From assembly GCF_030252325.1 (NCBI RefSeq), contig NZ_CP126981.1:4712001-4776000 (forward strand): a stretch of DNA of 64,000 nucleotides, read 5' to 3'. The first letter of the stretch is position 1. The number at the start of each line of letters is the position of its first letter. The position numbers and the translations under genes were made by a program. This DNA is from Candidatus Mycobacterium wuenschmannii. GTDB lineage: Bacteria > Actinomycetota > Actinomycetes > Mycobacteriales > Mycobacteriaceae. A model generated the notes under the pieces. It did no database searches. It was given only the letters and a program-made list of their open reading frames with translations, and had not been told where the DNA came from. Shown in pieces: positions 10,221 through 20,400 of this stretch.

Positions 10221-11093
10221 TTGAAGAACGAGCCCGCCATCGACACTGATGGCGGGCTCGTTCGTCTCAGGCTCGATATCGCTTACGACGGAACCGAATT
10301 CGCGGGCTGGGCCACCCAGGCCGGGCAGCGCACCGTCGCGGGCGTATTGGAGGAGTCGCTGTCGACGGTGTTCCGCACCGAGTTGAGACTCCGTGCGGCC
10401 GGACGCACCGATACCGGTGTGCACGCTACCGGCCAGGTCGCCCACGTGGATGTCCCCGCCGATGCGCTGCCGAATGTCTACCCGCGTACGCCGCGGTCGG
10501 GTCAGCCCGAGTTCCAGCCGCTGGTCCGGCGGCTCGGTCGGCTGCTGCCCGCCGACGTCCGCGTGCGCCGAATCCAACGGGCGCCAGCGGGTTTCGACTC
10601 ACGCTTCTCGGCGCTGCGCCGCCACTACGTCTACCGGATCTCGACCGCCGATTACGGCGTGGATCCACAACAGGCCCGGTTCATCACCAGTTGGCCGCGG
10701 CTGCTCGACGTCGACACGATGGCTTCGGCATCGCGGAAGTTGCTGGGGCTCAATGACTTCGCGGCATTCTGCCGGCACCGCGAGGGTGCGACGACGATCC
10801 GCGACCTGCAGCGCTTCGACTGGGTGCGCGACGGCGACCTGATCACCGCGCAGGTGACTGCCGACGCGTTCTGCTGGTCGATGGTGCGCTCGCTGGTCGG
10901 CGCGGTGCTAGCCGTCGGCGAGCATCGGCGAACCGTCGACTGGGTTGCCGAGTTGCTCACGGACACAAGGCGTTCCAGCGACTATGCGGCCGCCCCGGCG
11001 CGGGGCTTGACCCTGGTGGGGGTGGACTATCCGCCGGACAGCGAGTTGCAGGCGCGGACGCTGATCACCCGCGACCTGCGTACCCGCAACTAG
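10221..11093 (+). CDS. truA: tRNA pseudouridine(38-40) synthase TruA
   Basis: Isomerises uridines at tRNA positions 38-40 to pseudouridine. It shows the family core [19 protein letters not shown], the catalytic motif [12 protein letters not shown] (Asp nucleophile) and [20 protein letters not shown]. 290 residues from TTG 10221. No ATG or GTG lies suitably between the rplQ stop and the YDGTEF core, so TTG 10221 is the most plausible start, although its ribosome site is poor. The gene begins 10 bp after rplQ. Its TAG stop overlaps the convergent cutinase stop by 4 bp. Confidence 0.93.
   Translation: MKNEPAIDTDGGLVRLRLDIAYDGTEFAGWATQAGQRTVAGVLEESLSTVFRTELRLRAAGRTDTGVHATGQVAHVDVPADALPNVYPRTPRSGQPEFQPLVRRLGRLLPADVRVRRIQRAPAGFDSRFSALRRHYVYRISTADYGVDPQQARFITSWPRLLDVDTMASASRKLLGLNDFAAFCRHREGATTIRDLQRFDWVRDGDLITAQVTADAFCWSMVRSLVGAVLAVGEHRRTVDWVAELLTDTRRSSDYAAAPARGLTLVGVDYPPDSELQARTLITRDLRTRN
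10226..10263 (+). terminator. Perfect 16-bp stem-loop overlapping the first codons of truA
   Basis: The left arm at 10226-10241 (gaacgagcccgccatc) pairs without mismatch to 10248-10263 around the 6-base loop gacact. It lies 15 bp after the rplQ stop, where an operon terminator would be expected, but no T-run follows. It falls inside truA codons 2-15 if that gene starts at TTG 10221. It could be an intrinsic terminator or attenuator of the ribosomal operon, or an mRNA structure restricting TruA translation. Which of these is true cannot be read from sequence. Confidence 0.7.
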
Positions 11094-11707
11094 ACTTTGC
11101 CGGCGACGAAGTTCGCGGCCTGATCCACCAAGCCCGAGTCGATGTAGGACGACTGTAGGTGTGACGACCAGTGGATGTCGTGGATGCTCGGTTTGCAGAT
11201 CGGGTCGCCCTGCGCGCACTGGTCGATCGTCCTACCTGCGAAGGCGGGGGCGACGTTGTGGGTGCCGTTACCGAACAAGGCGACCGCGGCGACGTGCCGA
11301 TCCACACCCGGGGGGATGTGCGCTGCGGTTGCGACGTCAGCCACCTCGGCACCCAGGGAGTAGCCGCCGAGCACCTCGCGGGTGTCCGGGCAGCTACTGG
11401 CCATGGATTGAACGTGCGCGCCCATATCGTTGGCGCCGCTCTCGACATCGATGTTTGCCGGATAGTTGACGCCGTAAGCCCCGACCGACATGTGCGTCTT
11501 TGCGCGCAGCGAATTGACCAATGCATCGCCAACTGCACCGAGTCCGGGTGGCTCCTCTCGGCCGCGGGCGAAGACGACCTCCACGCCCGGACAGGCCGCC
11601 GAGGCGACCGGAAGGGACGTCACGGAACGGGGTGCCAGCGCGGGGGCGGCCAGCAGACCGGCCGCGAACGACGCCACCGCTGCCAGGCGGATCAAGCTTG
11701 ATCGCAT
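11090..11707 (-). CDS. Secreted cutinase-family serine esterase (CULP) 1
   Basis: 205 residues from ATG 11707 (a TTG at 11713 is an alternative). The N-terminus is a Sec signal peptide ([19 protein letters not shown]). The mature domain is a cutinase alpha/beta hydrolase: [10 protein letters not shown] oxyanion-region strand, nucleophile elbow GGYSLGA, paired cysteines, and the late Asp/His region [10 protein letters not shown]...HLQSSYID. Mycobacterial cutinase-like proteins hydrolyse medium or long acyl esters outside the cell. It is the last of three tandem paralogues transcribed toward truA, in the place of the cut3-cut4 pair of M. tuberculosis. Its TAG overlaps the truA TAG in the self-complementary ctag at 11090-11093. 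Confidence 0.93.
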   Translation of the reverse strand: MRSSLIRLAAVASFAAGLLAAPALAPRSVTSLPVASAACPGVEVVFARGREEPPGLGAVGDALVNSLRAKTHMSVGAYGVNYPANIDVESGANDMGAHVQSMASSCPDTREVLGGYSLGAEVADVATAAHIPPGVDRHVAAVALFGNGTHNVAPAFAGRTIDQCAQGDPICKPSIHDIHWSSHLQSSYIDSGLVDQAANFVAGKV

Positions 11708-11757
11708 GAGCAAACGTTAGCGGGTAAAACTAATTGCCCGCTGTGAGCGACCTGTGG

Positions 11758-12408
11758 TCAGCCGAGCTTTCCGGCGACGAAGTCGGCAGCCTGGTTGACC
11801 TGGCCATCGTGGATGTAGCCGCCGGCCATGTGCTGTGACCAGTTGTTCTGCCAGGTGTGGGGATCGGCCGGGTTGCAGATCGGATCGGCGCCGTGGCACA
11901 GGTCGATGGTGCGGTCGGCGTAGAGGCCGTTGAGGTTCGCGATCGGGCCCACCCAGTTGCTGCCGTTGCCGAAGAGGGCGACCGCGGCGACGTGCTGGTC
12001 GGCCCCGGGCGGAAGCGGATTGGTGAAGCCGAACATCGCGCCGGGAGCCGCCAGCACGACGTCGGTGACCGCGGCGCCGAGCGAGTAGCCGCCCAGCACC
12101 ACCCGGGTGTCCGGGCAGCCGTTGATCGTCGACTGGACATGGGCGCTCATGTCGTTAGCGCCTTGGGCGACTTCGGTATTGGCGGGGTAATTCACCGCGT
12201 AGAGGCTGACGTTGCGGCTGACCTTGGATCTCAAGGCGCTCACGAAGGCGTTGCCGAGTATGCCGGCGCCCGGCGGTTCCTGCCGTCCGCGGGCGAACAC
12301 CACCTCGACGTCAGAGCAGGAGGCCGATGCTGCCGGGATCAGGATCGCGGGCGCAAGCGCCAAGCCGGTGGCGAGCGCGAGTCTGCTCAGCGTCGAACGC
12401 GGGGTCAT
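11758..12408 (-). CDS. Secreted cutinase-family serine esterase (CULP) 2
   Basis: 216 residues from an ATG at 12408. Signal peptide MTPRSTLSRLALATGLALA with an alanine-rich cleavage region, then the cutinase fold: VVFARGRQEPPGAG, nucleophile elbow GGYSLGAAVTDV, and catalytic Asp/His in DLCHGADPICNP and NNWSQHMAGGY. Closely related to the 11090 gene, with conserved VNYPAN, GANDM and VALFGNG, which points to local duplication. It starts 15 bp after the third cutinase ends, so these two genes are probably one transcript. Confidence 0.94.
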   Translation of the reverse strand: MTPRSTLSRLALATGLALAPAILIPAASASCSDVEVVFARGRQEPPGAGILGNAFVSALRSKVSRNVSLYAVNYPANTEVAQGANDMSAHVQSTINGCPDTRVVLGGYSLGAAVTDVVLAAPGAMFGFTNPLPPGADQHVAAVALFGNGSNWVGPIANLNGLYADRTIDLCHGADPICNPADPHTWQNNWSQHMAGGYIHDGQVNQAADFVAGKLG

Positions 12409-12423
12409 GTCGGGCCCGACGAT

Positions 12424-13299
12424 TCAGCGAAAGGACGCGGGCCGAGTCTGGTCGACGACGGTCGGGCCGGGAACCGGGGAGGCGGGGCCGGGGCCGGGCA
12501 GCGGGCCCTGCCCAGGCTGCGGGCCGTCCTGGCCGTGCACCGGGCTCTGGCCGGGTCCGGGCGGCAGACCCAGCTGGCTGCCGTCGGGGCCGGTCTGGGG
12601 GAGCACCGAGAGCAGGCGGGTGGAGACGAAGCTGGCGGCCTGGTTGGTGAAGACGGGCACGTAGCCGTCGGTGTGGCCCTTCCACTCGTTGCCCGCGCCG
12701 GCGTGGCAGATCGGGTCTTCGGGGTTGCAGTAGTCGACGGCCTTGGCGCCGAAGTTCGCGCTCTGCGCGGCGATCGACCCGCCGCTGCGGTCGGCCGGGT
12801 TGCCGAAGGTGGTGACGGCGATGACGTGGGTGGCGTACTGCGCGGGCAGCGCGTCGCCCCAGCCGACGCCGCCGATCTGGGTGCCGGTGACGATGTCGAC
12901 CACCGAGGCGCCCTGGGAGTAGCCGCCGAGCACCTGCGGGGTGGCCGGGCATTTGTCGGCCATCTCCTTGATGTGCTTGATCGCGTCCTTGGCGCCGTCG
13001 TTGCCGTGGATCTGCAGCAGGGTGGCGCGGTAGTCGACGGCGTAGGCGTCGACGTTCTTGCCGGTGTTCTGCTTGATGCCGTCGGCGAGGGCCTGGCCGA
13101 CGCGGCCCAGACCCTTGGGCTCATCGGTGCCGCGGGCGAATGTCAGCGCGACGTCGGGGCAATTGTCGGCCTTGGCCGGCGGGGCCGTGGCGGGGGCGTT
13201 GACGAGCAACCCTGCTCCCAGCAATGCGACCGCGGTCAGATTGAAGCGCCGTGACCAGGCACGACGGGGCGTTGCGGGACTCTTGCAGTTAATGCTCAC
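12424..13299 (-). CDS. Secreted cutinase-family esterase (CULP) 3 with proline/glycine-rich C-terminal tail
   Basis: 291 residues from GTG 13299. A longer N-region with paired arginines (TPRRAWSRRF) precedes the hydrophobic stretch LTAVALLGAGLLVNAPATAPP. The cutinase core has LTFARGTDEPKGLG, nucleophile elbow GGYSQGASVVDI, and the DPICHAGAGNEWKGHTDGY Asp/His region. After residue 235 a roughly 55-residue Pro/Gly/Gln-rich tail follows, absent from the other two, perhaps a cell-wall tether or spacer (inference). It is first of the three genes and divergent from eccB4 across a 107-bp gap that must hold both promoters. Confidence 0.93.
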   Translation of the reverse strand: MSINCKSPATPRRAWSRRFNLTAVALLGAGLLVNAPATAPPAKADNCPDVALTFARGTDEPKGLGRVGQALADGIKQNTGKNVDAYAVDYRATLLQIHGNDGAKDAIKHIKEMADKCPATPQVLGGYSQGASVVDIVTGTQIGGVGWGDALPAQYATHVIAVTTFGNPADRSGGSIAAQSANFGAKAVDYCNPEDPICHAGAGNEWKGHTDGYVPVFTNQAASFVSTRLLSVLPQTGPDGSQLGLPPGPGQSPVHGQDGPQPGQGPLPGPGPASPVPGPTVVDQTRPASFR

Positions 13300-13406
13300 C
13301 AGGTGATTCTACGGATTTTCGGGTCCTCGGTCACATTCAACGGTTTAGGCATTGGCTGTGGATCGCGGAGATGGCGGGGAGGCTCGGCTGCCTAGCGTGA
13401 GCTGCG

Positions 13407-14786
13407 ATGGCATGGCAACCGACCACTGGGCTGCAGATCAGCGGGCACCGGTTCCTGCGCAGGCGTCTCGAGTGCGCGCTGTTGGGTCGTGATCCGCGGA
13501 CCGTCAACGAGTCGCTGCGGGGTCCGGCGCACTCGCTGGCGGCCGGCGCAGCGGTGAGCGTCGTGCTGCTGGCCGGCTGCCTGGTGCTCGCGCTCCTGCG
13601 CCCCCAACCCGACGCGGAAACGGCGCCGATCGTGATGGAACGACAGTCGGGCGCGCTCTATGTCCGGCTGGGCGACACGCTGCACCCCGTCCTGAACTTG
13701 GCATCGGCGCGACTGATCCTTGGGACCGATGCGGATCCTCGGCCGATGGCCGCATCGGCGTTCCGTTACCCACGGTTGGGCCCGCCGCTGGGCATCCCCG
13801 GCGCCCCGCAGGCTCTTGGAAAGCCGCTCGACGAATCGTCCTGGACCGTCTGCGACGGACGCGACGGCACGACGGTGATCGTGGGTGGGCAGCGTCGATC
13901 CGATGCCCTGAACCGCGACCAGGGTCTGCTTGTCACGCCGTCCTCCGGCGGTTCGACGTATCTGATGTTCGACGGCCGGCGCGCCATGTTCGATCCGGGT
14001 GACGCGGCGGTCGCGCGCGCGTTGGGGCTCGACGGCCTGCGCCCCTTTCCGGTGTCGTCGGTGCTGCTCAATCTGATACCCGAAGCGCCGCCGATAGTCG
14101 CCCCGCGAATACCCGATTCCGGCGGGCGCGGGCCGGAGACGCTGCCTGGGTTCACGGTCGGCAGCGTCCTGCGGGTGGCTCGTAGCGAGGGCGACGAGTA
14201 CTACGTCGTGCTGCGTCACGGCATTCAGCGGGTCGGTAGGGTTGCCGCCGAACTGATGCGCTACGCCGACTCACAGGACACCCGCACCACGATTTCTGTT
14301 GCGCCCGATGTCATTCGAGCCACAAAGTCGGTGATGTCGCTACCCGTATTCGATCTTCCCGACAAGACGCGGGCGCTGCCGATCGCCGACGGTGCGACGC
14401 TCTGCGTCACGTGGGACTTCACCTCAGGCGGTGCGACTGTCTCGTTTTCGATTGGCGCACCGACCTTTCCGGCGGGGCAAGAACCGGTTCGGCTGGTCCA
14501 AGGGGACGGGCCCGGACCAGCCGTCGATGCGGTCTACCTGTCACCGGGCCGGCTGGCTTATGCGCGGGCGACCAGCTTGTCCGGTGCCAATGTCCGAGCG
14601 GGCACTCGATACCTCGTGTCGGACACGGGCGTGCGCTTCGCCGTGCATGACGACGCCGCGGCACACGATCTCGGCCTGCCCGACACGGCGCCGGCCGCAC
14701 CGTGGTCGGTGCTGGCGGCGTTGCCCGCCGGTCCGGAGTTGAGTCGAGTCAATGCCTCAGTCGCACGGGATGTTTCGTCGCCGTAG
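13407..14786 (+). CDS. eccB4: ESX-4 type VII secretion core component EccB4
   Basis: 459 residues. A short cytoplasmic N-terminus with the EccB signature (ISGHRFLRRRLECALLG) is followed by one membrane helix (residues about 43-65, AAGAAVSVVLLAGCLVLALL) and a large periplasmic repeat domain. EccB is part of the inner-membrane channel with EccC and EccD. In ESX-4 the locus lacks EccE and PE/PPE genes, as seen here. Convergent with mycP4: the last 30 bp overlap the end of that gene. Confidence 0.95.
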   Translation: MAWQPTTGLQISGHRFLRRRLECALLGRDPRTVNESLRGPAHSLAAGAAVSVVLLAGCLVLALLRPQPDAETAPIVMERQSGALYVRLGDTLHPVLNLASARLILGTDADPRPMAASAFRYPRLGPPLGIPGAPQALGKPLDESSWTVCDGRDGTTVIVGGQRRSDALNRDQGLLVTPSSGGSTYLMFDGRRAMFDPGDAAVARALGLDGLRPFPVSSVLLNLIPEAPPIVAPRIPDSGGRGPETLPGFTVGSVLRVARSEGDEYYVVLRHGIQRVGRVAAELMRYADSQDTRTTISVAPDVIRATKSVMSLPVFDLPDKTRALPIADGATLCVTWDFTSGGATVSFSIGAPTFPAGQEPVRLVQGDGPGPAVDAVYLSPGRLAYARATSLSGANVRAGTRYLVSDTGVRFAVHDDAAAHDLGLPDTAPAAPWSVLAALPAGPELSRVNASVARDVSSP

Positions 14787-16061
14787 CCGCCCGCGAATCA
14801 GGCCACCGGTCAACATTGCCGCGAACCCGATTCCGCAGATCGCCGCGCCGACCAATGCCGTGTTGCGTGGTCGGTGGTCGGGTGACTGCGGCGGACGGGG
14901 CGTGGCGACGGGCCGCGATGTGGGGGAGGCGGACGGTGCGGGGGTGTCGGTGCTGACCGCAGCAAGCACGTCGACGACACCCGCGCCGACGCGTGGGTTC
15001 CACCCGCCGGGTGGATGCTGAGCGGTGGTCTTGATGCGCTGCATGACCTGGCGGGCGGTCCAGGTCGGGAATCGCGACCGGATCAACGCCGCCAACCCGC
15101 TGACGACGGGGGCGGCGAAGCTCGTGCCCACGAGCGCGGTCGAGCTGTGTTTTCCTGCAACGGTATTGGCCAACCCGTTGCCCGAGATGCTCAGCGAGAT
15201 CACCCCTTCACCGGGTGCGGCGACATCGACCCACGGCCCGGCGAGGGTGAACGAGGACGGCTCTCCGTTCGCGTCGACCGAACCGACGGTCAGCACGAAT
15301 TCGTCGTACCAGGCCGGGCTGACGACGGTCGTGTCGGCGGCGCACTGCCCTGCGCCGGCATTGCCCGCGGCAGTCACCACTACGGCGTTCTTGATGTCGA
15401 CCGCATAGGCCAACGCGGCCCCGAGTGGGCGATCGTCGAGCGTCGCGTCGTCCCGGGCGCACGCGACCGAGGAAATGTTGATCACCGAGGCGCCCATGTC
15501 GGCGGCGGTCCGCACGGCCCTGGCCATGGTGTCGACGTCGCCGAATCCCGACGCTGCCGAATCCCGCGCGGCGCCGAACCGCGTGCTGGATTGCCGGATG
15601 CTGATCAGGCCGGCCTCCGGGGCGACGCCGCTGAACGCGTCCGCGCGGTGGGATTCCGCTGTGGCGGCGATGATCCCGGCCACCGCGGTCCCGTGCCCGT
15701 CGCAGTCCTGCAGGCCGTCACCGGTCGACACGTAGTCACCACCGGCCACGAGGCGCGGAAGTCGGGGATGCGGCGCGACCCCGGTGTCGATGACGGCGAC
15801 GCGTTGGCCCGCGCCGCGACTGAGCCCCCAGGCCTGCTGCAGATCAAGTCCGGATAGCTGGCTGGTAGCGGCGGCGCGGTCGAGCGACGGCATCGCGCAG
15901 ATGTCGCGCTGCACGGTCGGCGTCGGCGGACGTGCCGGGTCTGCTTTCGGGAGCCGACTGTCGTCGATCGGCGGCGGCGCCACGGCGCACGCCGGTGCGG
16001 CGATGCACAGTGGTACCGAGACTATTGCCGCGATGGTCATGCATCGCCGTGCGAACCTCAC
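14757..16061 (-). CDS. mycP4: ESX-4 membrane-anchored subtilisin-like protease mycosin MycP4
   Basis: 434 residues from GTG 16061, whose TG is shared with the TGA of eccD4. Signal peptide (FARRCMTIAAIVSVPLCIAA), then subtilase domain with catalytic Asp92 (VAVIDTGV), His123 (DGHGTAVAGI) and Ser in GTSFAAPVVSGLAALI. A proline-rich linker and a C-terminal membrane helix (NTALVGAAICGIGFAAMLTG) follow. Mycosins sit on the periplasmic face of the ESX channel and stabilise it. Coupled with eccD4. Longer open frames upstream overlap eccD4 and are not used. Confidence 0.95.
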   Translation of the reverse strand: MRFARRCMTIAAIVSVPLCIAAPACAVAPPPIDDSRLPKADPARPPTPTVQRDICAMPSLDRAAATSQLSGLDLQQAWGLSRGAGQRVAVIDTGVAPHPRLPRLVAGGDYVSTGDGLQDCDGHGTAVAGIIAATAESHRADAFSGVAPEAGLISIRQSSTRFGAARDSAASGFGDVDTMARAVRTAADMGASVINISSVACARDDATLDDRPLGAALAYAVDIKNAVVVTAAGNAGAGQCAADTTVVSPAWYDEFVLTVGSVDANGEPSSFTLAGPWVDVAAPGEGVISLSISGNGLANTVAGKHSSTALVGTSFAAPVVSGLAALIRSRFPTWTARQVMQRIKTTAQHPPGGWNPRVGAGVVDVLAAVSTDTPAPSASPTSRPVATPRPPQSPDHRPRNTALVGAAICGIGFAAMLTGGLIRGRLRRRNIPCD

Positions 16062-17365
16062 GACAGATCCAGGCCGCGGATGGCGCCCAGTAGGCCGCTC
16101 AGCCACAGTGCCAGCGGCGCGACAGCGGCGAACGCGGCCGACTCCACCAATTCGATGCTTCGCCGCACGCCTGGCGAGACGTTGACCCGGTTGCCGCCGA
16201 GCCCGAGGGTGGCAACACCCAGCGCCACGCAGAGTCCCGCGACCGGCAGCGTGTGGCGTGGGTGAGCCACGGCGAAAGCCAGAAAAGCGGCGCCGACGCA
16301 GACCGACCCGCAGACGATAAGCGACACGGCACGTGTGACGTCGTGATGTGTGCGGGCGCGCAGGATCATGACGCTGCCGACCACAACGGCGAAAATGGTT
16401 GCGGACGTGGACATTCGGGAGGCGGCACAGACCACACCGAGAGCCGCGGCTGCCGAGGGTGCGGCGATCAGGCTGGTGAGCCACGCGTGCGCCCGACGGG
16501 CATGCTGTGGTTCCTCGGCGGACAACCGCGCTAGCGCGACCGATATCGACGGGGCCGCTTCGATCACAGCCAACGACGCGGCCGCCAGTCCCGCGCCGAT
16601 GACGGCAGGTGACCCGCCGGTGATGACCGCAGCGAACGCAGCCGCGGTGCAGGCCGTACCGCTACACGCGAGTGTGGTGAATATGACGGTGTGACAACCG
16701 ATCGTGCGCATCACCGTCGCGGACGTGGCCGCGGCCGCGGCGGCGAACAGGGCGTTCGGTGCTCCCGGGCCACCGGGAACGGCGAGCGACCCCGCGAGTC
16801 CGCCGCATCCCACGGCCACCACGCCGAGCGCCAACCCGGCCGCCTGTTCGCTGAAGACACGGTATGCGGTGACCGCAGCTAACAGCGCAAGCAGCCCGAT
16901 CGTCGCGGCCACGCCAACGCAGCCCAGACGCTGTCCGCCGTCGGGTCCGAACCCATTCCGCAGCAGCACCATTGCGCCGACGACGGAGAAGCCGCCCCCG
17001 ACGAGCGCGGCCACGGACTGTGCTGCAGGCCGGCTCCACCGTCGCTCGATACCGGCAACCTCCGTCGAGACCGCTTCGGCCGCATCGTCGCACGGCGGTG
17101 GCAGGAAGGCGGTCGCTTCATGAGTCAGGGTCAGAGACATCCCATCGGCAATCAATAACTCGGACAGCGTCTTCGATGGGGCCACCACCCGGCCTTGCAC
17201 GACGAGGCGGTATCGACGAGCGACGTGTCCGGCGTCGAAGTCGGTGTGCTGCGTCAAGGCGTCGACCATGGCCGGTATCAGCGATCCGACCGGTTCAGCC
17301 GCCGACACAACCGCGTCGACTCGTGCGGCGTCGGCGTGAATCGACACCCGCCGCACTTCGCTCAC
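16058..17365 (-). CDS. eccD4: ESX-4 integral membrane component EccD4
   Basis: About 435 residues from GTG 17365 (SEVRRVSIHADAARVDAVV); a start at 17431 is possible but would add a segment without family character. The first 95 residues are the ubiquitin-like cytoplasmic domain typical of EccD. After that come about eleven hydrophobic helices ending in SAAFAAVAPLALWLSGLLGA. EccD forms the membrane vestibule of the type VII channel. Divergent from eccC4 (about 92 bp between starts) and coupled to mycP4 downstream. Confidence 0.94.
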   Translation of the reverse strand: MSEVRRVSIHADAARVDAVVSAAEPVGSLIPAMVDALTQHTDFDAGHVARRYRLVVQGRVVAPSKTLSELLIADGMSLTLTHEATAFLPPPCDDAAEAVSTEVAGIERRWSRPAAQSVAALVGGGFSVVGAMVLLRNGFGPDGGQRLGCVGVAATIGLLALLAAVTAYRVFSEQAAGLALGVVAVGCGGLAGSLAVPGGPGAPNALFAAAAAATSATVMRTIGCHTVIFTTLACSGTACTAAAFAAVITGGSPAVIGAGLAAASLAVIEAAPSISVALARLSAEEPQHARRAHAWLTSLIAAPSAAAALGVVCAASRMSTSATIFAVVVGSVMILRARTHHDVTRAVSLIVCGSVCVGAAFLAFAVAHPRHTLPVAGLCVALGVATLGLGGNRVNVSPGVRRSIELVESAAFAAVAPLALWLSGLLGAIRGLDLS

Positions 17366-17457
17366 GGCACCCAAGCTAGACCGGCCAAAGGTGCGCGGTA
17401 TCCAGTGATCCACAGGCGACTTGCCGACCACGTGAGCGGTACCTACCGTGCCGGAAT

Positions 17458-20400
17458 ATGGAGGGCGCGAGGCCGTTCGACGCCGGTCAGCGGTTGACGC
17501 CGCCGGCGTACGCCGACCACGACACCGCCGTTACCGCACCGCCGGAAGCGGCCGAGACGGCAGCGAATCCCTTGATTCGCTTCCTTCCGATAGTGACGGC
17601 CCTGGCGACGGTCGGAGCCATGGCGGTGGCCTACCACGCCCGCTCGGCCATCGCGCGGAACCCCGCGTTCATGATCTTCCCGCTGATGATGCTGACGTCG
17701 GCTATCGCGACGGTGCTGCCCGGGGCGGATAGGCGTCGCGGTGAGACGAATACTCGCCGCGCGGACTACCTGCGTTACCTCTCCGAACTACGGGCAGATG
17801 CGCTCAGGGTAGCTGCGGCGCAGCATGATTCACTGCTCTGGAGCCATCCCGATCCCGACACGTTGTGGACCCTCGTGGGTGGTCGGAGGATGTGGGAGCG
17901 GCGCGCGGGCGACGCCGATTTCTGCCAGGTTCGCATCGGGTTGGGTGCGGTGACGCTGGCGACCCGGATGATCGTCCCGGAGATTGCGCAGGCAAGCCGC
18001 GTAGATCCGGTGGGCGTGGCTGCGCTGCAACGATTTCTCGACACGCACTCGTCGTTCTCCGGTATGCCGGCGGCGGTTGCGCTGCGCGGCCCAGCGGTTG
18101 TGCGCGTCAGCGGCGATCCGTCACGCGCACGGGCAGTGGTGCGCGCCTTGGTCTGCCAACTGGCCGTGGCGCATGATCCGTCGGACGTCCTGATCGCCGC
18201 CGTCGCACACCGAACTCGGCACGAGTGGGATTGGTTGAAGTGGTTGCCACACAACCAGCACCCGCAGGCGCGCGACGATGTCGGCCCGGCGCGAATGGTC
18301 TATGACACGGCGGCGGCCGCACGGGCAGCGCTCGACGGGGTGAAAGTCCCACAACTCTTGGTGGTGGTCGACGGGGGCGAGGATCCGCAGTGGGACGACC
18401 GCGACCTGACGACGGTACGGATTGACACCCGCGAGGGTGAGCCAGTGGCAGTCTCTTTGTCCGGCAATGACATTGCCGCGCTACCCGATGAGCTGAGCAA
18501 CGAATCGGCACTGCTGTGTGCGCGGCGATTGGCTGGCTATCGTACCGCCCGTCTGCATGGTGCGGCGCCGGGCACGACCTGGCAAGACCTCGTCGGCATC
18601 GCCGATGTGGCCGCATTCTCGCCGAGTGGCCATTGTGCGGCCAAGAGCCTGCGAGTTCCGGTCGGCACCACGGCCGCAGGTACGACGGTCGAACTCGACA
18701 TCAACGAGGCCGCCGCTGGTGGTATGGGACCCCACGGACTGTGTATCGGCGCAACGGGTTCGGGGAAGTCGGAGTTTCTGCGTACCGTTGCCTTGGGAAT
18801 GATCGTCGGCCACCCGTCCGATCGGCTGAATCTGATCCTGATCGACTTCAAAGGCGGGGCAACGTTTTCTGGCTTGGAATCTGCGCCGCATGTGGCCGCG
18901 GTCATCACGAACCTGTCCGACAAGGCCGCGCTGGTCGCCCGGATGCGTGACGCGTTGATGGGGGAGTTGAATCGGCGCCAAGAGCTGCTCCGCGCGGCCG
19001 GCAATGTCGACGGCATCGCCGCCTATCGGCGCCGGCGGCAGGTCGATGCCGCGATGGACCCGCTGCCGGTGTTGTTCATCATGGTCGACGAATTCTCCGA
19101 ACTACTGAGCCAACAACCCGATTTCGCCGAGGTATTCGTCGCGATCGGGCGGCTGGGACGATCGCTGGGAGTGCATCTCCTGCTCGCGAGTCAGCGCCTC
19201 GACGAGGGCAGATTGCGGGGACTCGAGTCACATCTGTCGTATCGGGTGTGCTTGAAGACGCTGTCGGTCAACGAGTCTCGGGCGGTGCTCGGAACCTCGG
19301 AGGCCTACGAGTTGCCTGCCGCGCCGGGGGTGGCGTATCTGCGGGTCGGCACCGAGGGACCGGTGCGATTCCAGACCGCTTTCGTATCCGGGTCGTCGGT
19401 GGCCGCATTGCCTCGCAAAGGTGGCCGGTCGCTGGATGGTCCGCCGCTGCGTGTATTCACCACCGCACCCGTCGGGGCCACCGTCCGCGACGGGGATGAC
19501 GAAATCGCAACCGGGCCAACGGTTCTGGATGCGATCGTCGAACGGTTCAGCGGAGCCGGTCCGCCGGCCCACCAGGTGTGGCTGCCGCCGCTCAGCGAAT
19601 CGCCTGACTTGGGTGCTGTCCTGGCAGAGGTCAGCCCCCGCGTGGCGCTCACCGCGCCGATCGGTGTCGTAGACCGGCCGTTCGAGCAACGTCGCACGTC
19701 GCTGGTGGTCGACTTGTCCAGGGCAGCGGGCAATGTCGCGGTCGTCGGTGCCCCGCAATCCGGAAAGTCGACATGCGTGCGCACGCTGGTCATAGCGCTG
19801 GCGACGACGCACGATCCGCGCACGGTGCAGTTCTATTGCCTGGACTTCGGCGGTGGGGCATTGGCTTCGTTGCGCGACCACCCCCACGTGGGCTCGGTCG
19901 CCGGGCGGACGGAACCCGAACGGGCACGCCGCACCATTGCCCGCCTCGTCGCACTCGTTCGCTCGCGTGAGGTGCTCTTTCGTGAGCACGGAATCGAGTC
20001 GGTCGAGCGCTATCGGCTGCTCAAGGCGACCGATGATCCGGCATGCGATCAATTCGGCGATGTCTTCCTCGTCATCGACGGGTGGCTCGGGCTTCAGCGT
20101 GAGATCGAAACCGCGGAGACTTCCGTCACGAGCCTTGCGGTGGAAGGACTCTCGTACGGGGTGCATGTCGTGATCTCCGCCTCGCGCTGGGCCGACATCC
20201 GGCCCGCGTTGCGGGACCAGATCGGCACCCGGATTGAGTTGCGACTGGGGGACCCCGCGGATTCGGAACTCGACCGGCGGCGCGCGCAGCAAGTTCCCCG
20301 GGGCACGCCCGGCCGTGGTCTGACTCACGACGGGATGCAGATGGCCATTGCGCTGCCACGCATCGACGGTTCCGTGTCTGGAGACGGATGGACAGCGCCG

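Noticed and set aside
11857..13254. 465-codon open frame antisense to two cutinases
   Set aside because: Shadow of GC-rich coding DNA; the opposite strand encodes signal peptides and the GGYSxG nucleophile motif.
16062..16484. N-terminal extension of mycP4 upstream of GTG 16061
   Set aside because: It overlaps eccD4 out of frame and lacks a signal peptide; the GTGA junction gives a proper signal sequence.
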